Shown here in pieces: positions 30,313-39,703 of a stretch of DNA of 64,000 nucleotides. A model generated the notes under the pieces. It was not told the origin of the DNA. It was given only the letters and a program-made list of their open reading frames with translations, and searched no databases. Within the stretch, counting starts at the first letter, position 1. Every line of letters starts with the position of its first letter. The DNA comes from Komagataella phaffii GS115 (Eukaryota; Ascomycota; Pichiomycetes; Pichiales; Pichiaceae), in assembly GCF_000027005.1 (NCBI RefSeq), contig NC_012966.1:1-64000 (forward strand), in the 5' to 3' direction. Both the position numbers and the translations under genes were made by a program.

Positions 30313-32751
30313 ATGACAGATCAGCAAGCATCCATAGTGGTACCCAAAATTTACCGAACCAAGCGGCGTGTCACTCACAATTCTAAAGGCAGAGCGATCT
30401 ATAGCTGTGATAGATGTAAATTAAAGAAAAGAGCTTGCAAACGAGTTGCCGTAGAAGGTTCTTCAAATGTTATTCAAAGTGACGTACCTTGTGAGGGGTG
30501 TAAGAAAGCTTCTGTACCTTGTAAGACTACAATCACTCGCAAATCTAAGTTCAAAGTTCCAGTTGCCAGTCTAGGATTGCATTACAGATGTTTGTTGTTG
30601 ATAATGGATGGTTTGTTTCCTCATATCGATGTCAAGAACATAGACAGTTTGATAGATCTTGGTAATTCGTTGCACCTGAGAATGCCTTCCAGAGATGGCG
30701 ATTTTAGTGAAGAAGATCTAAAGAGCATGGAAGATACATCTTTGCTGATCACTTCTACGAAATGGTTCAAGCCAAGCATGAAAATTTTTGACGATATTGG
30801 CACAGAGCATCAGCGATCTCAGGAGAAAGAAGGATCCTTGAAGCACAAGCCAGATATATCTCAAGAGCAAGCGTTAGCAGAACCACTCCAGGAAACTTCA
30901 GACGCGCTATCTGTACCAGTTGTCCATAATCAGATGAAAATTTTGGAGCCCAGGAAGGTCAAGCAGCCGGTGAGCTATTCAATGGATGGTCCCCTCGTCT
31001 ATGATAACGTTGAACTGATTGATAACTATGGTAATAAGCATTACTTGGGACCTTTTTCAAGCATCACATTGATGGGAACATTTGGTAACATCATTACGTC
31101 AAAAATTGGGGATACTTCCAAGCTCAAACTCAATAAATTTAGAGAAAATGCCAATGATATGAATTTTGCAATGCTTAGGGATGGAAAGGGCTATACGCCA
31201 TCACTGATCCGTGAGGGATTTCCTACCTTGAGGCCGATAAAGGGATTGACGAGATCTGTTATGGACAGGTGGTTGGAAGTGTTTGTCGGCCAAATTCATC
31301 CCATATATACCTGTTTTGATGAGGAAGATTTGCTAGGCAAATACCAAAAGTTAGTAATAGATCTCCAGTTAGCCGAAAAAACTAACAAATCTGTTCTTGG
31401 TCTCCCCAACGACGAAGTTTGCAAGTTCTACAGTATATTTCTGCTTGGTGACACTTTCATGACGCATAATAACGACTCCAGGCGCTATGATCCGGTTATT
31501 CAAAGCTTGTCACATTTTGTTGAGATCAATCTTTCTAGCTTACTTCTCACGCCAACGCTTGCTGGAGTACAGAGTGAGTTTCTTTATGGACTTTACCTGG
31601 GAACGCAAGGTCAGAAGGAGGGGTCATATTTATTAGTCGAACTTGCATATCGCCAGTGCCTTACAATGGGTTATCAAAGAGAAGCTTTGTACTCGTATAA
31701 AAGACTGATTAATGAGGGAGAGATTAAAACGACATTTTGGAGCATAGTGCAACAAGAAATCTACTTGAGTACATTTATGGGAAGAATATCGGGAATACAA
31801 TTGGAAGAGATCAATATCAAGCCATACTCAGGTGAATTATCAGCCCTGAAGAGAAGTGACAGGGTTGCTTCTTTTTTTAGGGAAGAGAAGGTAGATCTAT
31901 GCAAGCTTTGTTACAATCTGTTACAGTATCGCAAAGAAATTACGTTTAGTAGCAAGAAGCTATTGGCTGCGTCAAACGAAGAAAAAGCCATTCGATGTAA
32001 TAATCGATTAAACAGCTGGATTTCGAATTTTAATTTCAATCTTTCATCGTTACTGGTTGAGAAAGAGAATCCCAATACTGACAAAACTGCTCTCGTTTAC
32101 TCAACATTTCCAGAGGAGATGTGGATACGGATACATCACTCTTACTACATCATAAGCCTTTGCGAGCCATTCTTACTATATTTGCTTGGTCAGACTGAAT
32201 CCCTGACTGTAAATGCAGGTGACCCTTTAATGAGTTTGATCATAGATGCAGTTAAAGCTTCCCAGCATATAATTGACATGATACTTTACTTTGATCAAGT
32301 ATCAGAGAACCTGGAGTTTTTTGACAATTTTTCAATCCTATCCTTAGCGACTCAATGCCTGTTGATAACAGACATTATTATCTCCATGAATCAGTATTCT
32401 TCGGTTCATTTGGATGAGGAATACTTGAATTCAGAGCATGGAATCAACGAGCCAAGCCTTCAAGATCATATACATAAATCGTCGAGAATCCTGGAAGACA
32501 ATATCGAAAGCCCCCATTCGAGTGTTAGAAGTTTATGTGAATCCACCATAGCTTCCCGGGATGATGTGCAGGCGCTGAAGGAAGCTTTAAAAAAGAATTC
32601 CCAAATATTTGAGAGTCAACAGTCTCTTTCGTTTCTTCAAAAAGACCTCTCTTTCATCTTTCCAATCAATGGGGAGTTTTCCTTCAGCGGTAATACAGAA
32701 CTCAATGATGTTTTATTTGGGGATCCAGAGTATCTCAAATTTAATAGTTAA
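30313..32751 (+). CDS. Zn2Cys6 transcription factor next to the glycosidase cluster
   Basis: The 812-residue protein has an N-terminal zinc cluster with cysteines at 32, 35, 42, 60, 63 and 70. The C3-C4 loop of 17 residues is longer than the usual 5-12. A basic linker follows (TRKSKFK), then a fungal-specific transcription factor middle domain containing WLEVFVGQIHPIYTCFDEEDL (about 325-345) and 'YLLVELAYRQCLTMGYQRE'. The C-terminal region is acidic and Ser-rich. It lies 146 bp downstream of the beta-glucosidase on the same strand. Cluster-linked zinc-cluster regulators usually control the adjacent catabolic genes in response to the substrate, so it is the natural candidate activator of the porter, GH78 and GH3 genes (inference). 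Confidence 0.88.
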   Translation: MTDQQASIVVPKIYRTKRRVTHNSKGRAIYSCDRCKLKKRACKRVAVEGSSNVIQSDVPCEGCKKASVPCKTTITRKSKFKVPVASLGLHYRCLLLIMDGLFPHIDVKNIDSLIDLGNSLHLRMPSRDGDFSEEDLKSMEDTSLLITSTKWFKPSMKIFDDIGTEHQRSQEKEGSLKHKPDISQEQALAEPLQETSDALSVPVVHNQMKILEPRKVKQPVSYSMDGPLVYDNVELIDNYGNKHYLGPFSSITLMGTFGNIITSKIGDTSKLKLNKFRENANDMNFAMLRDGKGYTPSLIREGFPTLRPIKGLTRSVMDRWLEVFVGQIHPIYTCFDEEDLLGKYQKLVIDLQLAEKTNKSVLGLPNDEVCKFYSIFLLGDTFMTHNNDSRRYDPVIQSLSHFVEINLSSLLLTPTLAGVQSEFLYGLYLGTQGQKEGSYLLVELAYRQCLTMGYQREALYSYKRLINEGEIKTTFWSIVQQEIYLSTFMGRISGIQLEEINIKPYSGELSALKRSDRVASFFREEKVDLCKLCYNLLQYRKEITFSSKKLLAASNEEKAIRCNNRLNSWISNFNFNLSSLLVEKENPNTDKTALVYSTFPEEMWIRIHHSYYIISLCEPFLLYLLGQTESLTVNAGDPLMSLIIDAVKASQHIIDMILYFDQVSENLEFFDNFSILSLATQCLLITDIIISMNQYSSVHLDEEYLNSEHGINEPSLQDHIHKSSRILEDNIESPHSSVRSLCESTIASRDDVQALKEALKKNSQIFESQQSLSFLQKDLSFIFPINGEFSFSGNTELNDVLFGDPEYLKFNS

Positions 32752-33218
32752 CACAGCTGTGAGATTGAGATGGTTCAGTTTTATCTGAAAAAAGTAATAA
32801 ATCTAAGTTTCATGGTAGATTTTTGTAGTCAACATCGAAAGGGACGGTCACCCTGTATTCGATACAGCAGGCTAATAGCAGGACGTAATTATTAGTTGTA
32901 GTCGGAGCATGTCATACTAAGAAATAGGTAAATTTCCTGATTTGCAGTATTGGTAGCAATAATCTGTTGTCAATACACTCGTTCTTAGTACATGTTTCCA
33001 GAATATTTTGAACGAAACTCCTCTAACTGACAAAGACAAGAAAGGAATGAACCAAATGGGACATATCATAGCAGTGACTAATCTTTGTAGTGAAGTTCAG
33101 ATATTTGCTAGTGATTTTTCAAGGGAGGAAGTTCTTATCTGAAAAATCTACAATGAAAATTTCCTATTCAAGGTCAGCCTTAATTACTGGATATACAGAA
33201 CTATTACAAAAAGATTTC
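32752..33218. other. 3' spacer before the 5S gene
   Basis: 467 bp between the regulator's stop and the 5S rRNA gene. I see no open frame or repeat of note. Confidence 0.55.
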
Positions 33219-33339
33219 GGTTGCGGCCATATCTAGCAGAAAGCACCGTTTCCCGTCCGATCAACCGTAGTTAAGCTGCTAAGAGCCTGACCGAGTAGTG
33301 TAGTGGGAGACCATACGCGAAACTCAGGTGCTGCAATTT
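33219..33339 (+). rRNA. 5S ribosomal RNA, dispersed single copy
   Basis: The sequence begins ggttgcggccatatctagca and ends with ctcaggtgctgcaat, which I recognise as yeast 5S rRNA over about 121 nt. The internal RNA polymerase III control region is intact (agttaagctgctaagagcc, then cctgaccgagtagtgtagtg). Compared with the S. cerevisiae sequence as I remember it, CTACCAG/CTGGTAAG has become CTAGCAG/CTGCTAAG, a paired change that preserves a helix. A T-rich run (ttttcatttttt, from about 33337) directly follows and would terminate Pol III. The gene is not in an rDNA repeat, as expected for yeasts with dispersed 5S genes. Confidence 0.96.
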
Positions 33340-33348
33340 TCATTTTTT
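33337..33348 (+). terminator. Pol III T-tract terminator of the 5S gene
   Basis: T4 and T6 runs separated by CA directly follow the 5S 3' end, a standard RNA polymerase III termination signal. Confidence 0.75.
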
Positions 33349-34337
33349 CAACTCAATTGCTCAATAGGTACAATTCACTCGATACGTGGGTGCGGATGGG
33401 ACAAACCTTCTTATGCTATCAACTACGAAAGGTCATAGTTGGCTGGACCTGATCTCTTATTTGCGCTCCCGGGCCAATCACAAGCCTCTTCTCAATAAGA
33501 AAAGCATGGTTTCGCCTCTTGGTCACTTTGTTCAACTCCCCCTTTAACCTTGTGCAGATACAAACGTCAAGGGTGACTGACCTGACCGTAAAAATGATCT
33601 GCTAAAAACATAAGGCGAGCTTTTTGTCAATTTAGTTCGTTACACTAGTAAGAAACCCTATTGCATCCAAGGAATAGTTAATAGTACAGAATTGTTGCCT
33701 ACACTATTGGGTCAGCCAATATGAGTTTGTCCAAAGAGGATTATTTTATTGAGGTGTCGTGTCTAGTCGGAGATGATCGTTTTCATCGGGCTTAGAAGGA
33801 GTAGAATAGCCAATCTTGTTGCTGTGTATTTCAACCATGCATTGAATTATTTCTTTTTACATCTGATGTACTGCAATGCTTAATAATTGCAGGGCAGATG
33901 GTGGCGCTGCTGAACTTGATTATGTACGATTAATAAATTAGAATGTCTTTCCAAAATTGGCCAAAATTCCCCAAAACATGCAATAGAGTAAAGCTCAAAA
34001 CCCTTGGCATTAAAACTAATCTTTATTCAAGGCACTTGGTATGTAGTACTATGGAATTTGTCCCCCCAAGATTACAATTTTGTTTCTTTTTATAACCGAG
34101 AATGCTTCATGGCTCGAAGCACTGATAAGGAAGACACAGTCAAAGGGGGAGGTAAGATTCATACTCTGCTCACAATAAGGTCGACTAGTTCAACTCATTG
34201 GATTTTTTTTCAAATGAACAGGTGTAGATTGATTCTTAAAACCTAAAAAGCTGCCTATTACCGGCACGAACTAAAAATTTTCAACATAGTTGAAAATGTT
34301 ACAGAAAAATATAAGAAGCACGCACTCAAGCAAATAA
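33340..34337. other. Spacer between the 5S gene and the GLEYA adhesin 3' end
   Basis: About 1 kb without a supported gene. The open frame 34004-34246 (80 residues) has no recognisable feature. I see no LTR or tRNA next to the 5S gene. Confidence 0.5.
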
Positions 34338-37155
34338 TCAAACCATCAGGGTCAGGAAAAAACCCGACACAACAGAAAATAGCAGTGATACTTCAAAAGT
34401 CGAACCAGAATTTTCGTCGTATAAAGATGATACCTGAACTGAAATTGCTGAACTTGTTGAAAACGATGGTACGCTCGCACGTGAGTTTCCTCCTGAGCTG
34501 ACGCTTGAAATAGCACTTGGAATATCACTTGGATTACCACCACCAATAGGTTGAGTAGGTGTAGTAATAATTCCTGGCTTATCATTTGGATGAGAAGGCG
34601 GACTTCCACCACCAATAGATCCAGTAGAAGTAATAAAATCAGTCTTTGTTTTATCTTCAGGGGATGAAAGTGTAATTTTTGAGGGGGGTTGAGAAATAAT
34701 AACAGTAACATCTCCAGGCCCAGTAGGCGTGATGTATTGTGTTTTGGATTCCGAACACTGAGAACATGGAACAACAGACGTAATTGTTCGTTTATCTGTC
34801 TTAGTAGAGATGGAAGAAGTGTTGAAGTAGCCGAAAGGAGTTTCAATAATAACAGTGCCCGGAATAGTTCCACTTGGTGGGACAGTGTAAGTAGTTTTGT
34901 AAACACCAGTCCATGGCTGCGTGGTAGTTACATAGGAACCTGGAACATCAGGGGTCTCGACGATAACGGTGCCTGGCTCGGTTCCACTTGGTGGGACGGT
35001 GTAAGTGGTCTCGTAAGTACCAGTCCATGGCTGCGTGGTAGTCACATAGGAACCTGGAACATCAGGGGTCTCAACAACAACGGTACCTGGCTCAGTGCCG
35101 GTAGGTGGAACAGTATGGGTTGTCTCGTAAGTACCAGTCCATGGCTGCGTGGTAGTCACATAGGAACCTGGAACATCAGGGGTCTCGACGATAACGGTGC
35201 CTGGCTCGGTTCCACTTGGTGGGACGGTGTAAGTAGTCTCGTAAGTGCCGGTCCATGGTTGGGTAGTAGTTACGTAACTCTCAGGGGTCTCGATAATAAC
35301 AGTTCCTGGTTGGGTGCCACTTGGTGGGACGGTGTAAGTAGTCTCGTAAGTGCCGGTCCATGGTTGGGTGGTAGTTACGTAACTCTCAGAGGGTCTCGAT
35401 AATAACAGTTCCTGGCTCGGTTCCACTTGGTGGGACGGTGTAAGTAGTCTCGTAAGTGCCGGTCCATGGTTGGGTGGTAGTTACGTAACTCTCGGGAGTC
35501 TCGATGATAACGGTGCCTGGTTCAGTACCGGTAGGTGGGACGGTGTAAGTAGTCTCGTAAGTGCCGGTCCATGGTTGGGTNGTAGTTACGTAACTCTCAG
35601 GGGTCTCGATAATAACAGTTCCTGGCTCGGTTCCACTTGGTGGNACGGTGTAAGTGGTCTCGTAAGTACCGGTCCATGGTTGGGTAGTGGTCACGTACGT
35701 TTCACAGTTTGTATCTCCTGGACAGCAGAAAGTTTCACAGTCACAAACGTCTCTCCTTCTAAGTGGGTCTGATGTTGGCACTGCTCCACAACAAACTGCC
35801 TCACAATCAGTAATTTCGGGAGTCTCAATCACAACAGTTCCTGGCTCAGTACCTGAAGGCGGAACCGTGTAAGTGGTCTCGTAAGTACCAGTCCACGGTT
35901 GGGTAGTAGTTACGTAACTCTCNGGNGTCTCGATNATAACANTTCCTGGCTCNGTNCCNNNNGGNGGNACNGTGTAAGTNGTCTCGTAAGTNCCNGTCCA
36001 NGGTTGGGTNGTAGTTACGTAACTCTCAGGNGTCTCGATGATAACAGTTCCTGGNTCAGTACCNGNAGGNGGNACNGTGTAAGTNGTCTCGTAAGTNCCN
36101 GTCCANGGTTGGGTNGTAGTTACGTAACTCTCGGGAGTCTCGATGATAACNGTNCCTGGNTCNGTNCCNNTNGGTGGGACGGTGTAAGTAGTCTCGTAAG
36201 TNCCNGTCCANGGTTGGGTNGTAGTTACGTAACTCTCNGGAGTCTCGATNATAACANTTCCTGGNTCNGTNCCNNTNGGNGGNACNGTGTAAGTAGTCTC
36301 GTAAGTGCCGGTCCATGGTTGGGTNGTAGTNACGTAACTCTCNGGNGTCTCGATNATAACAGTTCCTGGTTNNGTNCCNNTNGGTGGNACNGTNTANGTN
36401 GTCTCGTAAGTACCAGTCCACGNNTGGGTAGTAGTAGTAAAATATTCCACATCTGGCGTGCACGTTCCTGGACTAAGATTGTTGGGAAACTGGTATACAA
36501 AAGCCCCAAGTGAAGTTATGCTGGCTCCGCTAGGCAGAACTACTCTCAAATCAAGGGATCCAATGTTTCCTATGTTTGTATATGTCACTCTTAGAGGGTA
36601 ATATTTTCCTGCCTCTAGATAAATAGTTGCAGATAAGATTTGGTCTGTAGCAGTATGAGGGTATACAGAATACAAGGAGTATTCGGCTGATTGTTCAGGC
36701 AAAATATAATCGGAGTTACAACAGTCAAATGCTCCTGCCTTACCAAAGAACACCATTGCAGCATCATCGACATTGGCTCCGTTGAAGTCAATGGTATACT
36801 GACCAGTAATTGGTGGTCGAAAGTATCCCTTTAATTCCATCGAGAAATTATAAAGATATACGTTAGGGCGTCCATACAAGGTTCCGTAGGCACTATTTGC
36901 TCCCTGACCTTGGTAGTAGAAGTAGGGGCTAATTATATTGGAAATAGTGTCGTACAACCTTCCCTCCTTGTATCGGTAGCGCACATAAGTCTTGAGTTCC
37001 GCATTGGATATTGCCATATTAGGAAACTCATAGAGATTAGCAACAAATCCGGTTGATCTTGGAGAGGTTGCAATAGAGCAACCATATGAATCATCAGCCA
37101 GCACATTCACTGCGCTGAGCAAAAAGAATACAAAAGATTGCAATTGTAACTTCAT
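34338..37155 (-). CDS. GLEYA/PA14-type GPI-anchored adhesin with tandem repeats (frameshift and ambiguous bases)
   Basis: From the ATG at 37155 the product has a signal peptide (MKLQLQSFVFFLLSAVNVLA). A head domain of about 220 residues follows, with the PA14/GLEYA pattern: ELKGYFRPPITGQYTIDFNG, a DDAAMVFFGKAGAFDCC segment and YYPLRVTYTNIG. Next is a long stalk of 35- and 38-residue repeats with core YVTTTQPWTGTYETTYTVPP. The end is a Ser/Thr-rich region and a GPI signal (hydrophobic SLLFSVVSGFFLTLMV). GLEYA heads are lectin-like ligand-binding modules of yeast cell-wall adhesins. The frame breaks at about 35389, where one unit has 106 instead of 105 bp, splitting it into two open frames. About 840 bp of the array (35581-36423) is peppered with N. 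I read it as one gene with an unresolved repeat array; the frameshift may be a sequence error. Confidence 0.85.
34850..35260 (-). repeat. 38-residue (114-bp) adhesin repeats with DVPG insertion
   Basis: The downstream part of the stalk uses a longer unit. The marker cataggaacc recurs at 34931, 35045 and 35159, a 114-bp period. The unit equals the 105-bp type plus three residues: the ETPE junction becomes ETPDVPG. The last unit toward the C-terminus has diverged (GVYKTTYTV). Confidence 0.85.
35265..36430 (-). repeat. 35-residue (105-bp) adhesin repeats, partly unresolved
   Basis: The marker tacgtaactc recurs at 35271, 35376 and 35482 and onward. The normal step is 105 bp; the second step is 106 bp, producing the frameshift. 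N bases occur mostly at fixed positions in each unit between 35581 and 36423, the pattern expected when near-identical repeat copies are collapsed into one consensus. The true copy number is therefore unknown. Confidence 0.85.
35701..35815 (-). other. Cysteine-rich module interrupting the adhesin stalk
   Basis: Between two repeat blocks the protein has a non-repeat segment of about 38 residues with eight cysteines, including two CC pairs (EAVCCGAV and ETFCCPGD). The basic tract LRRRD lies between the two halves and resembles a Kex2-type cleavage context. It could form a disulfide knot or a processing point in the stalk; neither is shown by sequence alone. Confidence 0.7.
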
Positions 37156-38817
37156 GTCTGGCTCAGTAGTAGTCAGAGGACATGAGGTTTATATTTATAG
37201 TACCTCTTTAAAAGTTTCCATTCCCAATTCTTTGACCTTTATCGAAGCTTGGTCGCATGAATCCTGCAGATTGAATCGTATGATTTTCACATCTTAAAGC
37301 AAAATAAATGCTTTGGTTTGCCGTGCGTACCTAATAAATTAGTACGGAGATTTTGCATCAGCCAAAGCCGTTTGTGTAGAGTCGAATCGACATGTAGGGA
37401 CGGCGCGAATGCCACGTTTTCCCCAAAAGTTGCATGCTGCAACGCTGATGAAAGCAAGCAAGCACGCGAACTCCAGAATGTCATAGCAACTTGCGGCATG
37501 GAATATACACCCAATACTGTAACAAGATTTGCGTCGCATTTCACAAAGATACAGATATTCTTATGAAGAAGCAATTTAAGCCAAAATACAAAAAACACTG
37601 TTCGAAAAATTATCACGCGTGAGCCAAAAAGAGGTTATTCCATTTTGAAATTAAAATATCATGCTCTAATTTCATCTTGATAACTAATCGCTTGGAAAAT
37701 TAATAGGTTGGCGTTTAAATCTTATGCCGCTCTAGTGAATCATGGATGATTGTTTATTTGGACGCTTTCTCTGTTAGGCTATTCCCGACTTAATTATTGA
37801 GACCCTTTCCAGAAGGTGCGCGATAAAAAGCAATTACAGTATGGCGCTTTAATGATTATGTATTAATTTAGTTCTGGAAGCGAAGCCATGCATGACAGAA
37901 TATGTAAAAGCAAGGTGCGTGATGTGGTTGGCAAATCGATACCAGAAAAGGAACGTTGCCCAATTTGACTTCAGTCGTCTCCTACAGTCATCGGTTAAAA
38001 CATTTCCAGACTTGGGAGATTCAATTGAAACGACGGGTACACAATGGTTGCATGCACCCACCGAAGTTATTACAATAATTTTACAACTTTGTTCCATTGG
38101 GGAGACATACATAGAAAAGGCATTGTAGAATCAGGGAGTGTCTGTTATTCATGCTTGGAAAAAGAGACCATTAGTTTAAAGTATTTGCAATGAACGATGA
38201 AACTCTGTTACAGCTACATAGCATCAGTATTCATATAATTAACCCCAGAAGTAACAATTATACGCTTCAAAGTGCTCAAACGCAGCAATTATCAAAATTC
38301 AAACAATAAGAGGCCTGCCTAGGAAGTCCATTAGCATCTAGCATCCTTCATTCGCACCAGAATGATTACCATTTTATGCTACGATACGCTTAATGCCTGA
38401 CAAGTCAGTTGGAGAGTAAGAGAGTAAGAAAAAACTATTTCAAAAGGTAGATAACTATCTTTGTACTTGGTTTGTATGGGCTGCACAATGATGATTACAG
38501 GAATGCAAGCAGTTTCTTGCCTGTTAAGTTTAGAATCGAATATCACACGTTTAACATATTTTACAGCCTAAGCCCAAGGTAGCAGAAACGAGCTTTCTTA
38601 TTGTTAGATCCATATTCTTGAGATAAAACCTAAAGTGAACAACTAAATTGAAAAATAATTCAAAGCTATGACAGTAGATAGTAAAGAATCAAACCAAAGT
38701 CAGGAAATAAAGGTAAGCATCAAGAAACATAGGTGATGATATTGAATTGAACCAGTGTTCATGTTCGTCTTAGCAAACGTAGAAAAATTATTAAAGTAAT
38801 CAAAAGTGATTCAAATA
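37156..38817. other. Upstream region of the GLEYA adhesin
   Basis: A long promoter-like interval. Parts at about 37381-37620 and 37733-38000 align with 39852-40090 and 40206-40480, upstream of the decayed adhesin, showing that the upstream DNA was duplicated with the gene. The open frames 37318-37566 and 37892-38128 fall inside this duplicated but unconserved sequence, so I reject them as genes. Confidence 0.6.
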
Positions 38818-39703
38818 GTAACAGTGCTCAGATGAGTCTCAGGTGGAGGAACAATGCATGTAGCCTTGTAGACACCAGTGCATCTCTGGGCGGTCGTTAC
38901 ATCAGTATCTGGAACATATGGAATTTTGACGATCAAAGGTCTTAGCTCAGTGCCACTTGGTGGGACAATGTAAGTAGAATTGTAGATACTGGTTCAGGTC
39001 TGGGTGGTGGTCTTCCAAAAGTTTGCAGGCCACACGATTTTGTTTCCTAGTGTAGTATCCGAAGGGAAGAGAGTTTTGTTGATGCAACTGTCCTGGTCAT
39101 AAATGATGTGATGGTAGCAGAGCAATTATTATCTGGTATACAGGCGGATGGGCTAGATTTGACGAGACATTGGTTGACCACAGTCCCAAAGTTGTTGATG
39201 CTCGCTCCAGCAGGGATGATCAGTTACAAACTAAACTGTCCGATAATTCCTAACTAGTGCATGTCACAATTAGAGGGCTGTATTCTCCTACCTCGGGATA
39301 TTTTATTGCAAACTTTGCTTGACATGGAGCAGTTTGGAGATATGTAGAAAAATCGTTGGATTGTTGAGACAAAACATAGTCAGAGTTGCAAGAGTCGAAG
39401 GCTATTCAGCCTTAGCAAAAAGAAGTTTGTAGATCCGTTGAAATGTATGGTATACTGGTCCGTGATTGGTGGTCGGAATCCTTTTAGTTTTATTGAAGAT
39501 TATTTAGCTATATGTTAGGGTGTACGTGGAACCTTCTTTCTTTGCATCAGTAGCGCACATAAGTCTTCACTTACGCATTTGATGTTTCCACATTAAAAAA
39601 CTCATAAAGACTAGTTACAAATCCTGTTTTTTTTGGATAGGACGCAATCAAGCTATCGTGTGAATACAAATACAAAAAATGCAGCTGTGATCACATTCAT
39701 CAT
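38818..39703 (-). pseudogene. Decayed tandem copy of the GLEYA adhesin
   Basis: The start region (ATG at 39703, MMNVITAAFFVFVF then a stop) is a ruined signal peptide. Segments equivalent to the intact head are recognisable throughout: tggtatactggtccgtgatt matches tggtatactgaccagtaatt, agtagcgcacataagtctt is shared almost exactly, and acatagtcagagttgcaaga matches the DCCNSDYI region. About two repeat units remain near 38830-39000 (cagtgccacttggtgggaca). Multiple stops and indels break the frame. No C-terminal Ser/Thr region or GPI signal is present, so the copy is also truncated. Confidence 0.88.

Noticed and set aside
34689..35402. 237-residue plus-strand open frame through the adhesin repeats
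   Set aside because: It is the antisense shadow of the repeat array; its repetitive Trp/Ser pattern simply mirrors the adhesin repeats.
37892..38128. 78-residue open frame upstream of the adhesin
   Set aside because: It lies in the duplicated upstream region; the equivalent sequence near 40330-40480 does not keep the frame, so it is not under coding constraint.
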